Assembly: GCA_032433765.1 (NCBI GenBank)
Contig: JAVIAB010000124.1
Span: forward strand, 90,809,911 to 90,873,910
Source: Megaustenia siamemsis
Lineage: Eukaryota; Mollusca; Gastropoda; Stylommatophora; Ariophantidae
Direction of reading: 5' to 3'
DNA length: 64,000 nucleotides
The position numbers and the translations under genes were made by a program. Positions 11,629 to 20,980 of this stretch are shown here, one piece after another (position 1 is the first letter of the stretch; the number at the start of each line of letters is the position of its first letter). A model generated the notes under the pieces. It was not told where the DNA came from. It was given only the letters and a program-made list of their open reading frames with translations, and searched no databases.

Positions 11629-12102
11629 TTTTAAAATATATTACAAACCTTTAGACATTAATAACAACTAAAATAAAACAGGTAGTCCGCAACTAAATGA
11701 AGTCCTTTTTACAGCATATATAACAAATATATGTACACCGGCAAACAACTCATTAAACATATCTACTCCCTTGTCCCTTGTGCTGTCATAAAATCAAATC
11801 AGCACGGCAATTTTGGCACCGCCAGAGCGATAAATAATTAACATTTTCTTCACAGAAGAACAATCGTACACAAAAAATATCGTATTTTTTTAGTTGTTTT
11901 TCCGTGGACATGATTTCAATATCAAAAGATTGAATAAATAGACCTATATATTTGTGAATTTTTTTTTTATATTACCTATTTTCTTCTTTAAAAATAATAA
12001 TAATAAGTAAACAAACGTTGCTCTCACTTTATTAATGAATGTACTAAGAAGTACGTTTTTTTTTTTTTTTGGGGGGGGGGCAATGCCCCCCCATGACCCC
12101 CC

Positions 12103-12117
12103 CTAGATCCGCCCATG
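12103..12117 (-). repeat. hAT terminal inverted repeat, right
   Basis: The sequence ctagatccgcccatg is the inverted partner of 8880-8894 and is followed directly by the second TSD copy at 12,118-12,125. Confidence 0.9.
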
Positions 12118-12125
12118 AGCTTTCC

Positions 12126-12569
12126 ATAAATTGCTGTTGTGTATTGACCAGCAGTCATTCGAAATAATGCTGAAGGAGAAGTTTAGCAAATTTAATCAAC
12201 AATTATCTAAGTAATTAGAAAATGGAGTGATTTTACAGTTAATAATTTATTTTCTTTTTGCAATACATCAACATTATGTTGCCACGATAAACTTATTACA
12301 TTTAATTATTAACGCTAAGAAGGAAATAGTGTACCATTAACTGCCCGTTGACACGATGTGGGGACGTAGACAAAGACATTTCTCATTCGCTTATAACTTG
12401 TAAACATTGTGCAGGTTGTTTATTACAGGCAATTGAATTACGATTGCAATATGGCCACACAAGAGTGTGTTCTAGTGTACAAAAACAGATTCGAGTACCG
12501 GAACATTTTCTCATGAGTAACATCGAATTTGATCAAACTGGAAACAAATACAGAAATTCAGGTTGTATG
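12126..12569. other. Noncoding sequence shared with duplicon 2
   Basis: It aligns to about 47,320-47,750. A 77-codon frame (12,348-12,581) is partly preserved in copy 2 but has no recognisable domain, and no splice signals support it as an exon. Confidence 0.4.
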
Positions 12570-12960
12570 ATCGCGGAGTAGCAATTGTGTGCCTTTGGTA
12601 TGCACTCGGACCTATTTTTGGAAATTCTGTTACTGCGTGTTGTGTGCGCGCATTTTCACTTTTATACAAGTATACGCACCCGTGCGCACTTCAGTTCCTT
12701 TCAAAATTGATCCTACAGGGAACATTTTATTCGTATTTACTTTTCATATCACTTTCTATTTCGATTTTTAAAATTATTTATTATGTATTTTAAATACATA
12801 TTTGTACGTGTGTTGTATGTGTGTTCCCGTTGAAGGTGTTTGCGCCGAAACATTGTTCTGATTTGTGTTGTCAACTTGTTACGTGAAGCTTTGACCATAC
12901 CATTTTTTTCTATAATCATATTTTCATTTCTCATCATCCAGGTGTGCTTTACTGCAACCT
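12570..12960 (+). mobile_element. Probable Penelope-like element 3' tail remnant
   Basis: The segment ends with a motif also found downstream of the Penelope endonuclease at 38.3 kb: a GAAAC core preceded by a small hairpin (12,828-12,858: gttgaaggtgtttgcgccga...) followed by ttacgtgaagctttgacca and ccatttttttct. The matching region at 39,296-39,400 reads tacgtaaagctgtcaccata and ccacttttttct. It is present in duplicon 2 at 51,090-51,430, so it is old. Confidence 0.45.
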
Positions 12961-13556
12961 CCGGCACATTAACGAGTAATGCGACATCTACCAGATAGAC
13001 TGCCACAGTTTTCTACAGACAATCTAGTGTACATTTTAATGTTTGAGTGAACTCAGAGGCAATGCCTGACGACAATGAGGTAGAGAACCAAACAGGTCTC
13101 CACTGACTGTCAATAATGAAAGAAATATTAAAGAAACACATTTCTAAAAGAAATAACTTAAGAAATAGAAACATAAAGACGTGTCTTTATGGACATATAG
13201 GTGGAATAGATCTGCACTAGAGTACTATTTACCCTAAGACAATTAAATGAAATATGTACTCTGTATCTATTATAACAAGTGCATATCACAGCTATCGGCG
13301 AGGAAATTATTTTTCTTTTGACAGATTCAAGACATGTCTGTTCAAAAATGATGAAATACACTGACATTGTATTACTAATTCAGAACATAAAGTCATAACT
13401 CATTTATATGAACGAGAGTTTAACTCATCTTGACACATGTCAGTTGATCAGTTGGAAATTGAAAAAAAAAAAAAGACTACATTTTTCAGTGTTTTTGAGA
13501 AGTAAGAAGAATGAAAAAGAGTACTGACCTTGTTATTTTCACTTGTTTGTGGCCTA
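12961..13556. other. Noncoding sequence before the satellite
   Basis: It is conserved in duplicon 2 (51,430-52,020) with small indels. I see no coding signal. Confidence 0.4.
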
Positions 13557-14195
13557 GTGTGGTCAAATTGTCAACGTTACTCTCATAGGACAGTGGCGGA
13601 TAGATTTGTTACTTTCAATTCACAATGAAGTTATGGCTAGTGTGGTAAAATTGTCAACGTTACTCTCATAGGACAGTAGCGAATGGGTTTTATACTTTCA
13701 ATTCACTGAATTTGTGGTTAGTGTGGTAAAATTGTCAACTTTACTTCCATAGGACAGTGGCGGATAGATCTGTTACTTTCAATTCACACTGAATTTATGG
13801 CTAGTGTGGTCAAATTGTCAACGTTACTTCCTAGGGCAGTGGCGGGTGGATTTGTTACTTTCAATTCACACTGAATTTATGGCTAGTGTGGTCAAATTGT
13901 CAACGTTACTTCCTAGGGCAGTGGCGGGTGGATTTGTTACTTTCAATTCACACTGAATTTATGGCTAGTGTGGTCAAATTGTCAACGTTACTTCCTAGGG
14001 CAGTGGCGGGTGGATTTGTTACTTTCAATTCACACTGAATTTATGGCTAGTGTGGTCAAATTGTCAACGTTACTTCCTAGGGCAGTGGCGGGTGGATTTG
14101 TTACTTTCAATTCACACTGAATTTATGGCTAGTGTGGTCAAATTGTCAACGTTACTTCCTAGGGCAGTGGCGGGTGGATTTGTTACTTTCAATGC
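13557..14195. repeat. 82-bp tandem satellite, about 7.8 units
   Basis: Units start at 13,557, 13,640, 13,721, 13,804, 13,886, 13,968, 14,050 and 14,132. The first three are diverged (81-83 bp). The four complete units from 13,804 to 14,131 look identical to each other, each beginning gtgtggtcaaattgtcaacg. The last unit is truncated. Duplicon 2 has only about three units (52,020-52,116 and 53,395-53,540), so the array expanded or contracted after duplication. Confidence 0.95.
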
Positions 14196-15290
14196 ACTGA
14201 ATAACTCAATTTGTTATTAGTTTTGTTTAGTCGACAGAACATCTTTGTTGCACAACGGACACATTCACAATATATCCCCTCCTCAGCACGTTCCCCAGTA
14301 AGGGAATGTTATGTTTTGATATTATATAACAGTGGTATAGCACATGTGCCCAAGGGTATTGGGCGCATGACACTCACCTCTCTTTAAACGTTATTTTGAA
14401 TAATACCATCAGTAATTGATAGTCAGAATTCAGTCTGAGTCAGGTAGTTTTTCAAATCATGTCGTCGCCCATCTGGAGGTGAATATCAAAATCGACAACA
14501 ACCTACTTGCAGACATTCTTTACTTTATTTAAAAAAAAATGAAACCAATTATCTAATGTCCATTACATAAACATTGCTATATTTGACACTGAGAGCTGTT
14601 TAATAACCACCGTTTGCTTTGTTCTGTCCCGATTACTTCCAGCTCCTTCAGTTGGATCGCTGTGCCATGTCAACCAAACCTCTAATTTCAGGATGCTGCG
14701 CCGGCTCTACGGTGTTCGAGCATCTGGCAGGCGTATTTAATGTGGATCAAGATGGAGGTCCATACATTGTCGGCAAATGCTGCGCCATAATGGTGGACGA
14801 TCGTGTATCATTTCGTATCATATCGTGCACCATGTAAACTGTGCACTCACTCAAAAAGAAGAGCTAAGAGGAAAACTTGTGAAACAGTTAATTCTTTCAT
14901 ACTGTAGGATCTACAAGTGAGATCTGAGCGCTTATGGACAGCTGTTTGATGAGTATAATACGACGACCAGCGTTCTACTTACTTGTTTTTGTAGATGTTG
15001 TATAGTTGTTCTATTGGTCTCTTCCAAGTGTTGCGTTTATTTATCTTTTAGTTTACTGCTTCATACAATAGCCTTTCAAATGCAAGCTTGAAGTAACACG
15101 CAGTCTAGATATACGTTTCTTTGATATTAAAAAAAATTGATATATGGAGTTCATTTATTGCATGTTTGCTCTACAGTGCTTCCGCCTATTTAAACAAAAA
15201 AAAAACATTATGTTTCTCAAGGCTGATTTCTTCTACACTAGTTTCAGTACCTGAAGTATCACAAATAAAAATAAGCGTCCAGGAGTGGGG
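14196..15290. other. Noncoding sequence shared with duplicon 2
   Basis: It aligns to 53,540-54,610. A 72-codon frame (14,619-14,837) is frameshifted in copy 2 and shows no domain, so I do not call a gene. Confidence 0.4.
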
Positions 15291-15299
15291 ACATGTCTC

Positions 15300-15850
15300 G
15301 AAGCAATAACTCAATAACACCATCAAAATAAACACCAGCAAGACAAAAGTCATGAACATCACCAAAGAAGAACATAACATCAGCGTAACTGTAAGCGACA
15401 AATAAACAAAACTAATGGAGAAATTTAAAATCTAGGAGGTCTAGTGACAAATAACAACAGAAATATGTTTAAGATGCATCAAAACGTGTTAAATCACCTG
15501 ACACCTGTCATCACCGCTGTCCACCAAGGAAATAAGACTAGAAGCAAAACGCAACACACCGCAACACAATCCCAACGTTGTGCTACCAATGTCAGTTTCG
15601 GGTATAATCTCAAGAACAACAAGAAAATAACTACAACAGAGATGAATGTGTCAATTGAATGCCAGGAAACAGCCTGAGAGGTCAGACTAGTAATGAAGAA
15701 CTGAGAAAAAGGTTCGGAATAATTGACGTCATAGTGACATTGAGACATTACAGATAAAATTTCCTCTTCAGCATATCCCTGGTCGTGTTACGACAGATAA
15801 TCGAGAAAGAGGAATATAGAGTGAGGGAGAGAATATATAATTAATGCAAA
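15300..15850 (+). mobile_element. Decayed RTE-like LINE fragment (RT thumb/C-terminus)
   Basis: The frames give NTIKINTSKTKVMNI and a C-terminal ARKQPERSD-type patch, an arrangement typical of the region between the RT palm and the LINE C-terminus. Duplicon 2 holds the same remnant, split by a minisatellite and an RTE insertion (54,946-55,850 and 57,939-58,190). The sequence at 15,505-15,535 is the single-copy ancestor of the minisatellite unit. Confidence 0.55.
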
Positions 15851-15940
15851 GAAGTTATTTGTTCATTGGTTGAACTAGATCATAATTATTCATAATAGAA
15901 TGTTCATCAATATTGATACTTAAGCTGATTACCTATCCAG

Positions 15941-16320
15941 TTTTGGCGGTGTTTGATCTAGACAGTTTTATCATGATGATGTTGACCTGCATTAACCCTG
16001 CTCATAAACGTCTGGCAGTGTTCCCTAGCGTTTGGCTTTTCGTGGCTGTGCCGCTGAGTATGGGTTCGATCCTGCTTCGGTCCATATATTGTTCTTTGTT
16101 CTTTTTTCTGTTGTTGATTATTTGTAATTTTTTTCCGAGTGTTGTAAACATACCTCTTACTCTGAATTGATTCGCTCATAAACGTCAGCATCTGATCGCC
16201 CTGTTTACATCGTTGACGTCTTGCATGTGACATTTGCAATGACACATTTGTTTTTTACTCGAGTCAGAAGTTACTTCATAACCATCATCACATAGGAGAG
16301 ATGTATGTCTATAATTAAAG
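15941..16320 (+). pseudogene. GPCR E exon 2 pseudogene, copy 1 (SINE-interrupted)
   Basis: After acceptor ctatccag the plus strand encodes LAVFDLDSFIMMMLT (TM2), matching LAVSDLGSL in functional exons. After the SINE insertion it resumes with DRPVYIVDV and a TM3 segment (TFAMTHLFFTRV). Lesions are a one-base loss in the loop between TM2 and TM3 (shared with copy 2), an in-frame TAG at 16,293-16,295 just before the ERC motif (ERCM), loss of about 7 bp near the exon end, and a 161 bp SINE at 16,013-16,173. No matching exon 1 or 3 was found nearby on the plus strand. Confidence 0.8.
16013..16173 (+). mobile_element. SINE family 1, 5'-truncated, inside GPCR pseudoexon
   Basis: The body is tggcagtgttccctagcgtt onward, with B box gggttcgatcctg (about 16,062-16,074), ending at gaattgattc. 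It is flanked by a 13-bp direct repeat, gctcataaacgtc (16,000-16,012 and 16,174-16,186). The paralogous exon in duplicon 2 lacks it, so it inserted after the duplication. Confidence 0.9.
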
Positions 16321-16399
16321 GTTTATTGAAGAAATAGTTTTCTTCAAGGTTGTTAACGCATAATATCAAGGGAATATAATGCTACTTTTTATTTTATTA

Positions 16400-16740
16400 A
16401 AATGATTGGAAGTTGTCAGCAACCCACAGCTGATAGCTTGCGCCAGGATCGGTGAACCAGAACCGTCCAGACCCTGCTCCACCTCCCCGTGGTGCCTCTA
16501 GTAAACAGACACTAACCTGTCTAGTCTGACCAAGGGAGTAATGATCGAATAGGGAAGACAACCCGGTACTCAAAAATGTCATGCTGAAGACTTATGTGTT
16601 GGGCCGAAAGGCGCAAATGTCACAGTTATACTGCAAACCACAACACAACGCAGACACGACCACTTAAAGTCCCTTTAAGGGTGAATGATAAAGAGGTACA
16701 CTCCTTTAGTCATCGGGCGAACACAAGCAAGTAAGCAAAA
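16400..16740 (+). repeat. Dispersed repeat R3 (about 330 bp, AAGC-type tail)
   Basis: The same sequence occurs at 31,955-32,290 (minus), in degenerate form at 33,395-33,620 (minus), and partially at 58,825-59,012 (plus). Landmarks are caacccggtactcaaaaatg, gggccgaaaggcgcaaatgt and a terminal aagcaagtaagcaaa tail. I see no clear A or B box. It behaves like a SINE, but the class is unknown. Confidence 0.7.
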
Positions 16741-16975
16741 TGATAATATATGCCCACGGTTTTTACTATGTTTTGTGTTGGTATACTCTAACTTGTAATA
16801 TTACAATTTAATAATCTATAGCTTTTCTTGTGCGTTTAAATTTCCTCGTGTTCTACCTTCTACTCCCCTATCTTTCTTTATATTCCTTTATCAGCTACCA
16901 TTAACTGCGAGGTATTCAATCTATGGCAGCAGTGCTAGTGTGTAGAAGTTGATATCGACATTAGAACTGAAAGTA

Positions 16976-19497
16976 TTCTTCTACCTTTTAGCTCCCAGTG
17001 GATCTTAGGTCTTCAACAAACACTTTCCAAGTCGTTCTGTTTTTTGCAATTCTTTTAAGATCATTCCATGTCTTCCCCATTATCTTCATCTCTGCTTCGA
17101 TCTGTCTTTTCCAAGAATTTCTTGGTCTTCCTCTTTGTCCTTTCCCCTGGGGATTCCCAAAAAGAACCTGTTGTGTAATACTCTCAGTTAGCTTCCGTAG
17201 TGTGTGTCCTATCCATCGCCATCGTCTACGCTGTATCTCTTTATCCACTGGTATTTGACTGGTACATTTCCATAATTCCACGTTAGTGACTTTGTCCTGC
17301 CATTTCCATCCCTTTATTCTGCGTAAGCATCCATTAATGAAAGTCTGTACCTTCGTGATTGTCAATTTTGTTATTCTCCATGTTTCACAGCCATATAATA
17401 GGACCGACTTAACATTTGAGTTGAAAATTTTTATTTTGTATTTAACCTAATTTCTTTGGATTTCCATATGTTTCCCAGTACAATGATAGCTCCTCTTGCT
17501 TTTGATATCCATATTTTGGTATCATTTTCTGTTCCTCCCTCTTTATCTATATTACTGTCCCGATATATGTAAGATTTTACGTCTAGTGGAGGTATTTCTC
17601 CTAGTTTTATTTGGTTATTGCCAACTGCATTAATTCTCATAATGTTATCTCTATTAATCTTTAATCCTAGCTGTTGTGATCTCTCATCTAATATACTAAT
17701 TTTATCCTGCATCTGTCGATGGCTGTGTGATAGGAGAGCTATGTCATCAGCAAAGTCTAAATCATCAAGTTGTTTGGTCAGTGACCACTGAATCCCATTT
17801 CTGTTGTTTTGATTTATTTTCATAATCCAATCTATGGTCAGTAGAAATAGAAATGGGGACAGAAGACATCCTTGCCTTACTCCTGTTCTTATTTCAAATG
17901 CTTATGTAAGCTGTCCTTCATACACCACTCTACATTTTGTTCCTTCATACATTGTTTTTATCAGGTTAATAAACTTTATGGGGATTTCGTAATGACTCAG
18001 CAACTTCCAAAGCATTCTTCTGTCTAAACTATCAAATGCCTTTTCGTAATCTATGAATCCAATATGAAGTGGGGATTTTAGTTCTAATCTTTGTTCAACA
18101 ATTATACGTAGAGTAGTTATTTGATCAGCACATGATCTGTTCTTCCTAAAACCTGCTTGTTCATCTCTCAGGTGTTTCTCTATAGCCTCCTTTAGTCTCA
18201 CCAGAATGATTCTGCTTAATATTTTTCCTGGCACTGATAGTAGCATAATTCCCCTATAATTTGTGCACTCCTGTAAACTTCCCTTCTTTGGTGGTTTGAT
18301 CATATAACCTTCTTTCCAGTCTTTAGGTATTTCTTCCCTCTCCCAAATTTTATCCAATAGATCATGTAACATCTTGGTAGAGGTGTTAATATCTGCTTTG
18401 ATGGCTTCCGAAGGAATTTCATCTGGTCCTGTGGCTTTACCATTTTTTAATAGTTTGATTGCTTTCATTATTTCTTCTTTGCTTGGTTTTCCGCAGTTAA
18501 CGTGTAACTCTTCTTCTGCTGGTAGAATGCTGGAGTATTATTTGAGCTGGGTCTGTTCAAAAGTTCTTCAAAGTGCTATTTCCATCTCTCCATTTTTCCC
18601 TTATATTACTAAGCAGATTTCATTTGTTATCTTTAATAAAGACGTTGATCTGTTTGTATTTTCCACCTAATTTCTTTGTGCTGTTGTACAGTTCTTTCAT
18701 ATTCCCTTTATTTGCTGCTTCTTCTGCCTCTTTTGCTATTTCATCTATATATTTCCTCTTATCCCTTTTAATGCATCTTCTCACTTCTTTGTTCACCTGT
18801 GTAAGCTTCCTGGGTCTTGGCTTTATTACTTCTTGTTTTGCTTTTTTTTATGTCTGCTTTCTTGTTCTTTCTTTCTTTAATTTTATCCAGGGTCTCTGCT
18901 GTCATCGATGCCTTATTCTGGCGTTCTCCTTTCCCCAATGTTTCTTCGCATGTCTCTTTCCATATATATTTTACCTGTTTCCAATGATCTTCTATATTTA
19001 TTGTATTTTCTAGTTGTTGGAGGACTTGGTATTTGTTTGATAATGTGACTGCAAATGTATCTTTAAATCCTTGTTCTTTAAGAAACCCTACATTAAAATA
19101 CTTTCTACCATTATTCGTTGTAGTATACCTTTTTAGTTTAATTTTAAGTTTGGCTAACAGAAGGTGATGATCAGAAGCTACATCTGCCCCTCTATATACG
19201 TTTACATCGTGTAAGGATGACTTAAACTTATTATTAATATATATGTGATCAATTTGATTTTCCGTTCTATGATCTGGTGACACCCATGTAGCTTTGTGTA
19301 TTCTTTTATTTTGGAATAGTGTTCCTCTTAGGCTCATTTGATTAAGGGCGCAGAAATTCACAAATATCTCTCCATTCTCGTTTATATCTCCAAGTCCATG
19401 TTTTCCCATAATCTCTTCGAAGCCTCTGTTGTCTGATCCTACCTTAGCATTTAGGTCTCCCATCAAGATTATAATATCCTTGGCTCGTCTTGCATCC
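16976..19497 (-). mobile_element. RTE-type non-LTR retrotransposon, 5'-truncated
   Basis: From 19,466 down it encodes the C-terminal half of an apurinic-type endonuclease (MMGDLNAKVGSDNRGFE; DHRTENQIDHIYINNKF; SDHHLLLAKLK), then RT (18,468-17,902, GKATGPDEIPSEAIK, QAGFRKNRSCADQ, FIDYEKAFDS; 17,823-17,431, LDFADDIALLSHS) and the C-terminal domain (17,365-16,988, [31 protein letters not shown]). Stops and frameshifts separate the frames, so it is inactive, though YADD-type FADD is intact. It is flanked by a perfect 13-bp TSD, agaactgaaagta (16,963-16,975 and 19,498-19,510). Duplicon 2 has the empty site near 59,245. The RNase H domain is absent, as expected for RTE. Confidence 0.9.
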
Positions 19498-19654
19498 AGA
19501 ACTGAAAGTAGTTGTGGCTATTTCATGTCAGAGAATGCTGGAGACAAACCTGCTGTTCTCATTCGGTTATGTTACGTGGTTAAACAAGCCCCTAGGACTT
19601 TTCTCAATGATATTAGTCTACCTTACCTAACATAGTAAAGTAAAAGTAAAAAGT

Positions 19655-19897
19655 AAAGTCACGCCAAGTAGCATATAGGGAATATGGTGTTAGTGACCAG
19701 AAATTTTACAGACCCTCGGCACATGATTATTGGGGTAATATGGTCGGTATTACGCCCGTGCCACTTTACTTTCCCAGAAAAAAATTAATCTGGTATCTAT
19801 TTGAGGATAAATGAACCGAAAACCGTCGGTTGGGGTCGAAATCTACCGCTTGTCCTTTATAGTCCAGTTCACTAACCACTGAGCTATCGCGGCTGCC
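19655..19897 (-). mobile_element. SINE family 2 (shared copy)
   Basis: The tRNA-like head is at the right end (minus-strand tagctcagtggttagtgaac; the B box is altered here). The tail tactttactttt is at the left. The same copy is at 59,885-60,128 in duplicon 2, so it predates the duplication. Confidence 0.8.
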
Positions 19898-20044
19898 AGT
19901 CTTCCTAACATCAACAGTTAGAATCCAGATCTAGCACAACTTAATTACACTCAATGTTTTTCAAAAAGTGAAACATGACCTTCGTTTTTGTGGGAATTGC
20001 AAGATATAAATAGCATTAAAGTTTTGTGTAGTATATTTAGTAAT

Positions 20045-20125
20045 TAAGAGAAGGAATATCTTGGTCTACGCCCTATGGGCCGGCTACGGCGCGAAAGGTC
20101 AATATATAGATATATAGATATTTGG
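20045..20125 (+). mobile_element. Short retroposed 3' tail with (GATA)-like end
   Basis: The insert reads aagagaaggaatatcttggt ... atgggccggctacggcgcga and ends in a tagatatatagatat run. It is bounded by tttagtaatta and tttggtaatta (10 of 11 match), and duplicon 2 lacks it. A second copy of the same roughly 70-bp sequence sits immediately before the GATA array at 63.3 kb. Confidence 0.65.
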
Positions 20126-20980
20126 TAATTATTTCTATCTGTCAAGATTTGATGCATGTCTTTTCTCTACCCACCTCGTCTATTCATTTCATTCTAGAAA
20201 GACAATCTTAAAGACATATCCAGAAATAATAATTTAAAACATAAGTGGTAAAATAATTAAGAGTTTAAGATAAAGCGATGCGTTATTATTAAGAATTATA
20301 TCGTATGGTGGGGAACAGATACATATAATAGCTGTGTTCACTTTCTGTGCGGTTTCGCCTTTTGTATTTTGGCGTATGTTGATACTACTATGATGGGGGC
20401 TGCAACTACCTTTTCTTTGATTGGGAGATGAAATATTAATTCGGATGATTCCACTGGCACGAGCAGTTGAGCAATTATGGTTTGTAATTCGTTTGCAATG
20501 ATATCAGAGCCTTCAATAACCATAACACATTTATTCTAATTTCAAACACACCTCTACTCTGCTTTCAAACACATCGATACTCTGCTTTCAAAAACATATA
20601 TATTCTTCTAATTGTATACACAGCTATGCTTTTCAAATTTAACTCTTTCAGTATAGAAGGTTATTATAGATTTAACGGTTGAGATTTCAGAGACTTAATT
20701 TTGCAAGTTTTAAATATGAAACTACATGTGTGTATGTTTATCTAAGCCCTTACATATTATATATACATTTTTCGATAATTAAACAAGGCACTAAATTTCA
20801 CCAATACCAAAATGGTACAAGGCATGTAAAAAGAAGATGGTTTGATAACTATTTACACTACTCAAGTTGAGAGTGACGCACTCTGCGGCTAAACGTGCAT
20901 GACCGGAATCTTCGTAGCGAATTATCCATCAAAAAGTACCGACAGAGTTAAAGCAGACGAGCATAGTCTGAATTCAAACA
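20126..20980. other. Noncoding sequence shared with duplicon 2
   Basis: It aligns to 60,270-61,172. A minus-strand 61-codon frame (20,523-20,338) is partly kept in copy 2 (60,560-60,730) but has indels. No known domain is seen. Confidence 0.4.

Larger units (their letters stand above)
8880..12117 (-). mobile_element. Complete autonomous-looking hAT DNA transposon
   Basis: The element is 3238 bp with 15-bp terminal inverted repeats CATAGGCGGATCTAG (8880-8894) and CATGGGCGGATCTAG (reverse complement of 12,103-12,117), one mismatch. It is flanked by a perfect 8-bp target-site duplication, agctttcc (8872-8879 and 12,118-12,125), the diagnostic length for hAT. The empty site is visible in duplicon 2 at about 47,309-47,325. 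Both ends carry G/C homopolymer runs just inside the TIRs. It contains one large minus-strand transposase gene. Confidence 0.95.
1..20979. repeat. Segmental duplication, copy 1
   Basis: This block is collinear, in the same orientation, with 40,890-61,172. Anchors include 1-238 with 40,890-41,125, the GPCR exon pairs (4753-4967 with 43,462-43,676; 6658-6835 with 45,359-45,536), 8361-8879 with about 46,810-47,315, 12,130-13,550 with 47,320-47,760 plus 51,080-52,020, the 82 bp satellite, 14,200-15,290 with 53,540-54,610, the E exon, and 19,900-20,979 with 60,130-61,172. The match stops near 20,979, where an I-type retrotransposon begins. The left end probably continues outside the window. Divergence is moderate, with many indels, so the duplication is not very recent. 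Confidence 0.9.

Noticed and set aside
13557..14195. CRISPR-like array of regular repeats
   Set aside because: The 82-bp units are contiguous with no spacers, and the genome is clearly animal. It is a satellite.
14619..14837. 72-codon cysteine-containing frame conserved by position in both duplicons
   Set aside because: It is frameshifted in copy 2 (53,992-54,246 reads in another frame). No domain, and no start or splice support.
18374..19013. Plus-strand hydrophobic frames of 98 and 146 codons
   Set aside because: They are antisense shadows of the RTE endonuclease and RT on the minus strand.
20338..20523. 61-codon minus-strand frame present near the duplicate at 60,560-60,730
   Set aside because: It is not collinearly open in copy 2, with indels and stops. 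No recognisable domain.
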